From Bugulina stolonifera (Eukaryota; Bryozoa; Gymnolaemata; Cheilostomatida; Bugulidae), in NCBI GenBank assembly GCA_935421135.1, contig OW285193.1, forward strand, positions 17,904,099 through 17,968,098: DNA of 64,000 nt, read 5' to 3'. Position 1 is the first letter of the stretch. Each line of letters opens with the position of its first letter. Under the pieces are notes generated by a model, which made no database searches, was not told the origin of the DNA, and saw only the letters and a program-made list of their open reading frames with translations. Of this stretch, positions 45,997 through 60,795 are shown piece by piece. Made by a program: the position numbers and the translations under genes.

Positions 45997-47542
45997 CTTT
46001 TTCTGTTAATCTTGAATAAAGCTCAGTCATGTTGATTAGATATACATTTACTGCTGAAAAAAAGTGTTACTATATTCAATCAATTTTTTTATTTAAAAAA
46101 TTAAGTTTTGATGAGTAGAATATAAGAAAAGTTTGCAAAAAGAGTTCTAGTTTGAAGCTACGAGGTTAAGAAACTTTTCAAATAAATGACACGAGAGGAC
46201 TACTCCCTACACAGGTGACATGCAGTGACAATATTATTATACTACAATCATGTACATTTGTATAATTATTAGGTTCCTTATGTTTTCACAAAGGTCACAG
46301 ACTAATATCGGCACCAGTGTGAAACCCATAGCACAAAACATTACACTATTCACAGACAAAGTGTAGTGGTTTATGAGTTCTGTCCACTGTGCTAGCGATT
46401 AGGTACTGTAGAGCTCCTGAGGTGGGTTATTTTCACCGGTGTAGAAATAAGTCCCTGACTGCTCGGAGAAAAAATTTCTTATGAGAAAAAGATCAATTTG
46501 TCTTAATTTCTTTATTCTTCTTGCTAGTTAGACTGAAGTTTACTATCCTACCTGTTCCTAAACACTTATAGAAACACCTGCACATGCTATTTTACCTTAT
46601 GGAAAAGAATTTATTCTACAAATAAGACAAAACTTAGATAAGGTTTTGCAGGCAAAAAGCCAGCGTAAGAAAAAATTCTAGGAGGCCATTATTTCATTTT
46701 ATCTCTTCATAACACCAGCTTAGGTAAACATTCATGCATATTTAACAATATTATGCAATAATTTAACTGAAAAATAAATTATTCCAGTAACAGCAGGCAA
46801 ACTTCATAGCGCTGTTTTCGGACTTTGACCCCCTGTAACGTTGCGTCATGTGACTTAATGCTAACACTGAAAGCTGTCCAGGCCCTTTCAGACATGGTTA
46901 AATATGTGGGAAAATTTTCGAAAGAAAATTCAGACCCCAGTTACATAACCTTAAGTACAACAGGTTATTCATACATGTACATATACATAGTGCATACACT
47001 GTGTAGTACATGTACATACATGTATATAGTGCACATACAATATGCAGGTAAAAGTAAGTAATATGATTGAGATTGGGATCAGTCAACTTATGAGGCTGCT
47101 ACGCAACACTTGATGATGCCGAGTATGTAAAATGGGAGGCATGGTGGGCCGCTCTACCACTTGCTGGCGTCAAGCACAACTCACTTTTCTACTTGACATG
47201 TCTCCAAGTATGTACTTGAGGTACTTGAGCAGGACAATTAGTATTAAAGTCGCAATCAAGTACGATTTACTCTCTAGGTTTTATTGCATACTTATCCATG
47301 AAGAAGATCTTTGAAGGTGTTTCTTTACGAATTAACACTTCATCCTACTTGAAATCACATGAATTCAGCTGTTCCCTTGTCTTACATAACGTTATTTAAG
47401 GATGAGGTCAGAAATGATGACTGGGACAGTTCTTTTCTATTACTCAAAATACAGTGGAAAATACACAAGTCATGTAGTGGTTCTGTATTCATTATTTCAT
47501 AGCATAAGTACATGACTTGTGCTCCATTATCTGTGAACATTC
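45997..47542. other. Upstream region of DNAJC11, no confident gene
   Basis: Should contain the DNAJC11 promoter. An open stretch at about 46858-46970 (MLTLKAVQALSDMVKYVG onward) has a protein-like look and could be an exon, but no acceptor, partner exon or firm homologue was found. A degraded SINE lies at 46375-46500. Confidence 0.3.
46375..46500 (+). mobile_element. Second, more diverged copy of the 33.5-kb SINE family
   Basis: GTGCTAGCGATTAGGTACTGTAGAG and the tail TGTAGAAATAAGTCCCTGACTGCTC align with 33560-33660. The promoter boxes are degraded. It lies upstream of DNAJC11 in intergenic sequence. Confidence 0.35.
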
Positions 47543-47620
47543 ATAATATAACTATGCATACGTGATAAATATCTGCTTACATACAGATGGTGGGAGAGTT
47601 GGCGAGAGTTGGACTAGTAA
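47543..47620 (+). pseudogene. Duplicate of the 5' end of the small Cys-rich secreted gene, ending in a splice donor
   Basis: This stretch matches 48613-48690 at a constant offset of 1,070 bp: same upstream sequence (ATAACTATGC.TACGTGATAAAT), same acceptor-like TTACATACAG, and ATG at 47587 encoding MVGELARVGL. After GGACTA it reads GTAAGTAGTG, a strong 5' splice site, where the downstream copy continues with GTAATACTG. It is either a decayed gene fragment or a duplicated exon that could be spliced downstream. No further coding similarity was seen between 47620 and 48600. Confidence 0.5.
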
Positions 47621-48656
47621 GTAGTGTCACAACTATACGTTGAACCTGTAAGGATTCAAGTTGTATATATTGTTATATCATGAACATATGCACTTTACAG
47701 GTGCACAAAATCATGTACCTTACATGTACATGAAGATGAAGACAACCACATTGAGTGGGCAACACTGTCTTCCTGTCCACCCCTTTCTAATGTTAGTGCT
47801 GTAACGTAGCGTGACGTCCCATGCGTTGTACAAACCTAAATACTTAAGATAAGGCAGCCCCATCTAATTTAGTAGGGTAATAAATAGGGTGGATATGTAC
47901 AATAATTATAGTATAGAGTAATCTTCCCTCCTGCTCTTTGTAATTCTAAATGTACATCTACAAAAATAAATTTAGCATGATTCATATTTTATTATCTTAC
48001 TTTTCTAAGTAAACTATAAATTTTGACATTATACAGCACATCAGTATTTTAATATGCTGTCGCTTTCCTATCTGAACCTGTTAGTGCCCCCTATCCACTC
48101 ATAGAGGAACGTAATATATATCCATCCATGTGGTTTTATTATTGTTATATAAATATAGTTATACATTACAGTTGCTATTCATCCTGTTATATTAAGTATA
48201 TATAATAATACTGTTGTAGTTCTACATGTAGTTTGTAATGGTTCTTTGATCCGTGAAGACGGTAAACTTTGCTTACTACATATAATTGCTAAGGAGTAGA
48301 ACATACATAAAGCAGTGCTTGCAAGGTAGTAAATACTACTTACAATACAATATTTATATCCCCAATTACTGTAATCTTTTATCCCAGTATCAGAAGTTTG
48401 AAATTGTTTCCGATTAGATATTAATGTGTTCTATGTATTTATTACTTGCTCTGCCATCGAATTGTTCCTTAGAGAGTTTGCACATAAAAATTACAACATG
48501 TATGATTGTATGTGTGTATGTATGTATGTATGTATGACTAGTAATTTCAGTTTTGATTGAAAGGAACACACATGGTTAAAGTAGGATATCATACCATTTG
48601 TAAGCTTTTGTTATAATATAACTATGCTTACGTGATAAATATCTGCTTACATACAG

Positions 48657-48905
48657 ATGGTGGGAAAGTTGGCGAGAGTTGGACTAGTAATACTGCTGAT
48701 GTCATCACTTACAGCTAGCAACCCTGACCACCTTACTGATGACTCACATGACTGTGTAAATGGTTTCTATGTAAACTCTGCCACCCCAGTCAATTGCTAC
48801 CTGTGCAGCTGCCTGCAGTTGTTCCCTTTCAAATCCATCACCTACGTTGGCTGCTGTAATGGCGTACCTTCATTCCTGGCATATTGCCGCGATCAAACAT
48901 CTTAG
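48657..48905 (+). CDS. Small cysteine-rich secreted protein, 82 aa
   Basis: Single open frame of 82 residues. Residues 1-20 (MVGKLARVGLVILLMSSLTA) form a typical signal peptide, followed by an acidic stretch SNPDHLTDDSHD and then a compact region with seven cysteines (DC, NC, LC, SC, GCC, YC) in about 45 residues. A cysteine-rich secreted microprotein fits; the odd count leaves one Cys unpaired or able to dimerise. I cannot assign a family, and no toxin or defence role should be assumed. The ATG follows TTACATACAG, which looks like a splice acceptor. About 78 bp around this start is duplicated 1,070 bp upstream (47543-47620), so the start codon may sit in an internal exon of a longer transcript. 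Confidence 0.6.
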   Translation: MVGKLARVGLVILLMSSLTASNPDHLTDDSHDCVNGFYVNSATPVNCYLCSCLQLFPFKSITYVGCCNGVPSFLAYCRDQTS

Positions 48906-49658
48906 TTGTATAATAATAGTAATTATTGAACATTTTGAAAGTGATGATATTATTGACAAAACTTATTTTTGTTAGCTGATGATGAATGCCATTATACTTG
49001 TATATGAAAAGTTTCGCTGTAATTGTAGTATATGTGCAGAAGCAATAGCAGTTTAAATGTCAGCCATTACTAAAACTATCTACTATTATAAAATACATTT
49101 AACTATAATGCTAAAGATCAAAGAACAGACTGTTTATTATAATATCTAAGAGTTATCTACTCTTGGTATTACTATGCACATACCGGCAGACTGTACTTTA
49201 GATACACCTGACCTACACCTATGAGTCAGCTGTTGTCATGAGCTGTTCCGATTGCTATCATTACTTATTGATCGTAGGGTTATTGACATCCATTCTGTGG
49301 ACAAAAGTTTGCATTGCTGAAGCATTAAACTTTTAATTGGTAAAATGTAAAACATATATATATCACAATCTCAACAACTCAAAGTCTCCAGAACAGGTGC
49401 AAAAGTTTTAGTAAATTTCAACTGCAGAACCTAAATAAATAACTATAATAACATTAACAGAGTCTGGAACAAAAAGCAGTCATATACAAGCCTGTATTGA
49501 ACAATGTACAGCACAGAAAGCAGTTCCCATGTTATAGCTGAATAGCACTACATTTATAGCTTTGTATATAAAGGTTTAATTTTGGTAGTTCAGTTGGGTT
49601 TCTTCTCTATAATTATTTGAAAGTTCAGTTGGTAGTAGGTGAATCAGAGGTAAACAAA
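48906..49658. other. AT-rich intergenic spacer
   Basis: Between the small secreted gene and CxxC-family copy A; should contain the promoter of copy A. No gene or repeat of note seen. Confidence 0.4.
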
Positions 49659-52002
49659 ATGCTGCAATGCTGCCAAGCCAACCCTGAAGATGGTAAGTAT
49701 TCCACTCATTGGAAATGTAGATTATATTATACTATTGTATTAAGCTATGTACTACATGTATATAGCCCTTAGTATACAGTGGCTAAACTCAAGTGAGCTT
49801 TTGATTGGAGTTGTTATCTCCTGTTGGTGGTTTAGAAAATCCAACTCAAAAGTTCACAATTCATTATCATAATATTTACGTTAGGGTTCCAATTGGGAGT
49901 TTAGCCGTTTGGGTGAGGCATTGACAAAATGGCTGATTACTAATCAGCCAATCAGTGATTGATAATGAGAGTTCAGTGTGGAAATTAACCTTTAACCTAC
50001 TACAATAGGAATAACCTATTGAAAAGCATGCACACATCTATTAGACTCCTCGTAAAATCAAAGTCCTAGTTCCGCTGTTTCCAGACACACTAATGTTCAC
50101 TATTATTGCCTGATTGAACCGCCCACTGGCAGTGGCAGCCAATGTACATTTGATCTGTGTTCTGGTTCTACCATTGGAGCATTGTGTTTAAATACACTAT
50201 GTGCAATCTGTTGTGCATACACAACTTTGTGTGTGTATATACATGTAGATGCATACAAGTTGATGTGAATACATGTTTGTACATACATTGTATATAATAT
50301 ATAAATACATGTACTTGTATGTGTACAAGCTAGAATACACCTCATGTATATTCGAAGGCTATAAATAAATTTACATCAGTGTATGCATGCATATATTCTT
50401 ACGTGAGTGTACAAGTGCATGTACAGGAATATTTGCGGTACCTGTCTAAACAGACTGGTAGAAATACAAATCATTTTCTGTATTTTCCAAGCGCTACATT
50501 TAATTTAGTGACTTTACAAATGTAGTTATTGCTTATTTTTAGAACAGGATCAGCGCCAGGATGAAACCATAGAACTAGAAGTTGAAACTACCCAAGTTAT
50601 ACCCATATTTCCATCTCTTAATCAACTCGGCAGCAAATTGAATAAACATCCGGTGGAGCAACTTGAGCCTCTACTCACTGATGGGCCACTTAAATGTTCC
50701 GTTTGTAGGGAGTCATTCTGTCAGCCGATATTTAAAGCAACAATTCTGAGTATAACCATTCAAGGAGACACAATAAGGTCCTACTACTACTACCATTTCA
50801 TGGAATGCGATCTGTCTTGCTCTTCAGTTGATAGCAGTAGATTAGATGGGCGCTCTGCGAGGTATTTTGGTGCAGGCACACCCATCGCCTCTATCTTTGA
50901 ATTAGAAGAACAAATTTATTGTATACCCTGTCTGCTAGAGTACTCCAAGTTCATGCTAGACCATTTTAGCTGGAGATTGTCAAACAGTGTAGCAATTATT
51001 GAGACAAATGCAGGTTGCTATTTTAATGCCATCCATCCTCGAGAGGGTAAAGATTTTGAAGAACTGGAATTCGTTCAGACCAAGACCTGTTGTGAGTGTC
51101 ATTGGAACTTTGGGCACATTGATCACTGCGCTACGGCACAGTTTGAATACAAGAATGAAGATCTTATGGCCATATACTACTATGGGTTCTTGGAATGGGA
51201 AGCGAGAGGCCATCCTTCATTTCCAATCAAGGAGGATGAAAATAAAGTGTACACTGAAAGCGAGCGGATACCAATCAACACTCCAATATTCTCCATTGTT
51301 GAAATTCAAGCTAGGAATTATTGCTTCAGCTGTTTAGATCGAAATGTTTTGGTTAAATTTGGTACTGCCTTTAAAGACAAAATGGTTCTAAAGTGCGTGA
51401 AAGATTATAATTATCAGTACTATATCATGAGGAAGCCATCAGTTAATATTGAAGAGAAATCTGAAACTAAGCGTTTCAAGCCAGCCTTCTTAGGACGCTT
51501 TCTAGAAACCTTGCAAGGCAAGTATCGGGCAAAGGCTAACAGTCTACCAACAGACCCACTTACTGCCAAAGTCGATAAAATTCTTCAGACTCTCAAGTCT
51601 ATTCGAGCAATGTCAGACAACTCCCAAGAAAGGAGTTATTGTAAACAAAGCCTCATGAAGGCGGCATTTGCTATTGATGCTATTTCTATGGCCGATTCAA
51701 TGTCATCATCAGATTCTGAATCACCACCAAGAGGTAACCGGGTGGGCTCAGATGAAAGAAGGCCCAGATCTGTGAGATGGCTAGACTTGGAAGGACATAA
51801 CACAGTCGAGAGAGAAATACTTCGTGAGATTGAAAGTAGAGCGATTGACACTAAAGACGTGTCACTTACAGATATTTGTGAAATCATTCAAGATCAATCC
51901 CGCTCCTTTCCTAGACCCAGTGAGGGACAGACTTCAAGCCTACGAGCCATCAAAGAATGTGACTGCCAAGGTGCCTGCAATTGTCAGACCACACCGTGTT
52001 AA
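49659..52002 (+). CDS. Tandem CxxC-x71-CxxC domain protein, copy A, 497 aa (unrecognised family)
   Basis: Exon 1 49659-49692 (MLQCCQANPED, donor GTAAGT) joins exon 2 50543-52002 (acceptor TTTTTAG) in phase. No signal peptide, so probably intracellular. Two related domains: the first has C63-V-C66, then SYYYYHFME, GTPIASIFELE and YCIPCL with C138/C141; the second has CECH (C195/C197), AIYYYGFLEWE, NTPIFSIVEI and YCFSCL with C272/C275. The paired CxxC sites could bind zinc, but no known finger fits this 71-74 residue spacing. The C-terminal half is serine- and arginine-rich and probably disordered (SSSDSESPPRGNRVGSDERR), ending in the cysteine cluster CDCQGACNC. A polyA signal AATAAA lies near 52200. 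It faces a paralogue tail to tail, 922 bp away. Function unknown. Confidence 0.8.
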
Positions 52003-52923
52003 GAAACTCACCACTAGTGCCACTAGTACTTATTAGTACCACCAGTGCCACTAGTATTTAGTAGTACCACTAGTACGACTAGTATTTATTAGTATTCGTC
52101 AGCACTCATTAGTATGCAGATGATATGTTTGTGCCACCATATTGAGTGGTACTACTCTGTCTTATGCAGCCAGCAGTTTGTCGTCATGCATTATTTGTCA
52201 ATAAAACCCAGACCTGTAACCTTTGTCTCTGATATTTGTGCAACATCAATCTACCACTTTATAATGATATCTAATATATTGGTTAATGACTTGGTGGGTA
52301 AGGAAACATCACTAGAAGCATTGTTTATTCACTTGACAGAAAAACTGCTTCTGTCTAAAACTCTGTTGCTTATATCAAGGAGTACTCCTTGCTTATATTC
52401 AGTAAATAGAAGAACACAACTTCATCACTGACCATGGCCAGCCAGCTGTTATCATAAATAACTACTTGTAGTTGTAAGCCATGTCATATAAAACTACATA
52501 ACTGACTAAAGTAGCATTTCCAAAGATACTGGCATACACAACACAACTAATATTTTTCAGCATCCACTTCTATTAGGTTATAGAGAAACCATAAAAACAC
52601 CAAAAATAAAAAGTATGAATGGATCATCATGTACATGTAAATGTAAACATTGAAATCATGAGTTTAAAATGTATTTTAGAATTACATAGTAAGTATTTAG
52701 CCAACTTCCAAGAATACAATCTTGCACAACTGGCCTGTTACCACTGTTACCACTGTTACCACTGTTACCACTGTTACCACTGTTACCACTGTTACCACTG
52801 TTACCACTGTTACCACTGTTACCACTGTTGCCACTGCCACTGTTGCCACTGTTACCACTATGGTGTTAGTAATAAACCTCTGCTTTCTCTTGCACTTGCA
52901 TGAATGGTCAGCAATAGCTCTAA
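52003..52923. other. Shared 3' region of the convergent CxxC-family pair
   Basis: Contains an irregular ACTAGTA/TTAGTACCAC repeat right after the copy A stop (52010-52095), AATAAA near 52200, and a 9-bp array at 52736-52860. No coding sequence seen. Confidence 0.5.
52736..52860. repeat. 9-bp repeat GTTACCACT, about 13 copies
   Basis: Pure for about ten units and then diverging to GTTGCCACT. Lies just 3' of the stop of copy B. The repeat frames on both strands have no coding meaning. Confidence 0.9.
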
Positions 52924-54077
52924 TTATATATAAACAGCAGCAGAAGCACAATTACAGGCACCTTCACATGAGCAACCTTCACTACTGGGAGAAGTTGAGG
53001 ATGTTAGGAATTTATGTGCCATTTCTTCTGTGTCTAAGCTGCTCTCTTGGATAGGAGGCATAGTAAAGGAGGCTAATATTACTGTGTCCTTACTTGACTT
53101 CTTTCTTGACCGACTTGGAGTAAGAGCAAGCCGCTCAAGTCTCGGGACAATCAAACAAACATGTTGCTGTGCGGTTTCTAAGTTTGAACTATTCTCATTG
53201 GATGTATAGTTGCTCTGATACAATTGTTGCAAAACTGTGTCTGTGTTTGGGGCAGTGTAGGAGTGACGGCGGCGTTGAATGTTCACATTATCCCTAGTAA
53301 CATTGAATCGTGTGTTTTTCTTCAATAAATAATACTTTTCTCTTGATCCTTGCAGACCAATGACAGCGAATCTGTCAGTAAATACATTATAGAAGTCAAA
53401 CATGTGCTTTACTGCAAGACAGTTAAAACAATGAAGTTGTAAATGTATTTGGATAATACCTACCATTGGTATATTGACGGGAATAACAACGTCCTCACAC
53501 ATACTTGCCTGAGATCTTTGTAAAATTCCAGTAACGCCGAGACTCTCACAATCAGTGAACCTATATTAGTACTTAAATTCAACCCCACTATCCTGTGACT
53601 TTGCCCATCCAATGTATTCAAGGTTTCGCAATTTTATATTACAATTGTTACATTGAAGGGTTAGGTCGTTGCAGGGTCTTTTGAGATAGTTTTTATGTGG
53701 ATGTTTTGCCGCAAAGCAGTACCGGTTATGTTGATCCATGATGGCCGCTCTTCCTGCTAACTCAACACTAAACTTGTCCAGTGTCTGCTTAGAGACTCTT
53801 GTTAAACACATGGTACAATAGTTCTTCTTGTTTACTTTAAACATGTGGACCAATGGCGTGCCAGCATTTATCATCATGGTAACCTCATGGTCTGTCCTAC
53901 GGTAGTCAATAATGTTACAAGTAAAGTGTTTGGCCATATAAGAGTAGTAGTAATACCCTTTGACAGCATTCTTCTTTTTGTAAGGCACAATAACTTCTCC
54001 GCGATGTTGCAAATCAGCATATTGTTTCTTACAGATTTCACATTGCATCATTTTCCTCTTAGCAAACTCTGTCAAAA
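52924..54077 (-). CDS. Tandem CxxC-x71-CxxC domain protein, copy B (paralogue of the neighbouring gene)
   Basis: Two coding blocks are clear: 54077-53573 (acceptor TTTACAG; donor most likely AA|GTACTA at 53572) and about 53515-52924 (TAA). The short intron's acceptor is ambiguous: A-TCT-CAG at 53515 keeps the frame from that donor, while CAG at 53509 would need another donor. Domain 1 has CEIC, GYYYYSYMAK, AGTPLVHMFKV and YCTMCL, with exactly 71 residues between the CxxC pairs, as in copy A. Domain 2 has CNNC, VNIPMVGIIQI and HCFNCL but is shorter and lacks the aromatic run. The tail is Ser/Arg-rich and ends with CSCEGACNC, matching copy A. The true start is unresolved: in-frame ATGs occur early in this block (KRKMMQCEIC), but the acceptor implies an upstream exon. 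Confidence 0.75.
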
Positions 54078-54119
54078 CTGTAAACAAAACATGAAAATCT
54101 ATTATTATAAATGACATAT

Positions 54120-55742
54120 TCCGCTACTCTACAACGTGTTTAGTTGAAAAGATCTATCGCAAGCGCAAAACAAAAATGGCAGATGTATCATAATGTTGAT
54201 GCTATTTGAATTGAATCTGCAGCAGTGACAGATCTGTATAATGTAAATGCATAATGCACATAATATTGTGTTTTATATACTAGTATATAGTATAATATAA
54301 TTTTTTTAATGATCAAAGTCTGTAAACAAGTTCGTCACTGCTTGCAAAGTTTCATCGAAGTTGTCCTTTCCTATTCCGTTAAAATTCACTTTGCCATCTG
54401 ATTGGTCCATATAGAAAATCTGAGAAATCCAGGATTCAAATTATGTATCTCTCTTTGACATTCCTCACTGTAGGATCTGTTTGTATTTATATTTGGCGAA
54501 GAAAGGCTTGGCTAATATTTATGTTTGCTTTAATATCCAACTTAGCTGGAGGGGTATGTTAAGGGTAAGGGATGGTGACTGCAAGCTATGTCTATCTACA
54601 TATCTGCTAGAAAACTGTAGTATTTGTTTAGTTTATATAATGGAATGATTTATTAATATAGTGTTGGCAGTTTACTTATTTTGTTGTTGTAGATAATTAC
54701 TTTCAATACAGTGTACACTACATGCAGATACTGTAACCTACTGTTATGATTAAACCTTTCAACATTGTGTCAGCATTAGAATAAAATATGTATTCTATTT
54801 CACATGTACAATATATACAATGAGAGCTGCTCAAAATGTACAAAGGTTACCGGGTACTTTTACTCCCTAGTTATTTGCTTGTGATGTGGCTGAATTATCA
54901 GAGCAACAGCCCTGCAGTGCAGCAACATACCCCACCTAACTATCACCCAGCCTGCCCTAGGCATGGGACAGAGAATAGGGGGGGGGGGGGTGGGAGAGGG
55001 GGAGTAAGGTACAAAGTACTACCTGTACTCAGTCTTGGTGAATACAGAGCTGTTCATATTCAACACTTAGCTGTTAGAAGAATTATCCAAACTATATAAT
55101 ATATAATGTGATGTATTATATAATTATGATATGTGCTATATATACATTGTAGAAGTTTCAGAGCTTTTATCGTGATAAAATATTATACAACGTACATGCG
55201 AGTGAATGTACGAGTGAATGTAAGTGTACTTAAATATTATCTTTAGCATTCTTTACTTGATATTGTACAAGAAACTAATGAGAAACAAAAAATGAAATAG
55301 AGACAAAACTAATAATATATTATACAAAACTGAGCCAGTTGGTTGCTACCTTTGTATCACTAGCGGGATAGTTCAGAGAGATATGTCTCTCATTGAGCCC
55401 AACTGGATCGTGTAGTTACTAATACATGGAAACCCTAACCTGGTTGCAAAATCAATTCTGCTTCAGTAAAACTAGTAATAACTGAAAGGAACAGTAATAA
55501 AGGGTGCATGGCTGCTGGCTGTGAGCCCAGTAGAGAAGAAGTAGGTATACCCTGTATACTCATTGTCTGTACTAAACAGGTCAACTACAACTAGAACTAA
55601 CAATTAGAACTTTTTTCAGTAACAACTTTGTTCGCACTGCAAAATGGCAATAAACCTGTTACTTTATATAAATGTGTACATATTTAAAAATGTACAATAC
55701 TAGGACCAGAGATTATTATTGAGAGATGTTGTAGTCTCTCAT
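54120..55742. other. Intergenic spacer upstream of CxxC copy B and downstream of the lectin gene
   Basis: The unresolved first exon of copy B may lie in the first part (54120-54500). A ten-base G run is at about 54979-54990. Nothing else recognised. Confidence 0.35.
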
Positions 55743-59557
<3,815 letters not shown>

Positions 59558-60795
59558 CTCTTCACTAAATAGAATTTCTACGTAGGCTATAGTAATGGAT
59601 CATCCATGAAGACTTAATAAACAGTACTGTGTTGCTCATCACAGCAATAGCAGACATTATATTGAAACTGCTGCACTTGGTTACTGAAGTTTGGGCACCC
59701 TTAACATTAGGTTCTCATTGTGATAGCTTATATTTTATTTAGAGTATTAGATAATGCATTAATTCTCTTGTGAGAGCTCTACTAAAAGCTTCTCACTTGT
59801 TGGTCAGATATTGCTTGTTGTAGATCACACACAGTGAACCCTCTGTATTACACAGGGGCAACTTTCTCGAAAAGTTGAGGTGGCTAAAACTGGACTGGCT
59901 AACAGCAACATTGCGGGTGCATGCAGGAAGGAGGGGGTAGAAGGAGAGTGGGGCACCGCTCCCAAGAAATTTTTTGAAAATTCACACGAAAACAGACAGT
60001 TTGATGCATTTGACCTGTACAGTATATTTGAGCGATACGTTGTGGTAGATTATAGAAGTGTTTTTTGCAAGCTGGTATTGTAATTGTAAGGCTAGGGAAG
60101 CTGTTGCTTTTTTACGTATATAATAGGAGTTAGCTACATGTAGCTCTGGACAAGAACAGTAGAATCCATAACAACGTGATGGTACAAAAGTACAAAACAT
60201 TGTATAGCAATCTGCAATTAGTAAACTTCAAATTAGTATACTGCAAAATAGTGCTTCTCTGTTTGATAATATGAATGCACAGATTTTGCAGTTTTTCTTC
60301 TTGCTGCAGCAGAGAAAAGATAAATCTCTTATGTAAACCACTGTATATTATTTCTCGTTGACATTCATACATGTATCGCTCTGGGAAATCAGAAGGCTTG
60401 ATGAATAAGGCAGCCAGTACCAAGAAGTATTATTTTATTTTATATAATCAATGTGAAGTGTTGGTGCTGTTACAATTACAATGGTTTAATTGTATTTATT
60501 AAATTAATAAATTAAATGTATATAATGTTCAAATTTAATACGATATATCAAAAATATAATTCAATACTATAACTAAATTATGTACTATAGAAAACTTCAA
60601 ATTTGTAACAAGAATATTATTTTGAGAAAATATTATTGAATAATGAAAGAAGGAAAGCTGAGACTTCTCAATAGTACAACAAAAAATAATATTTATAATC
60701 ACTGACAACCATAGGTTTGCACTCATTCTATTTACCAGAGAGGAAAATAGTTATTCTGATGTGGGTCTTTTCTATTTGTTACCATCTTGATAGGT
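59558..60795. other. Intergenic spacer between the lectin gene and the acidic precursor gene
   Basis: Should hold the lectin promoter (right of 59557) and the 3' UTR of the acidic gene (left of 60796). AT-rich; no coding sequence recognised. Confidence 0.4.

Noticed and set aside
46825..47061. Gene for a checkpoint-clamp-like protein
   Set aside because: A short protein-like stretch (LKAVQALSDM) gave only a vague resemblance; no partner exon or clear motif, and the frame ends in simple repeat.
52619..53054. Threonine/valine and tyrosine/histidine repeat frames
   Set aside because: They come from the 9-bp repeat in the 3' flank of CxxC copy B.
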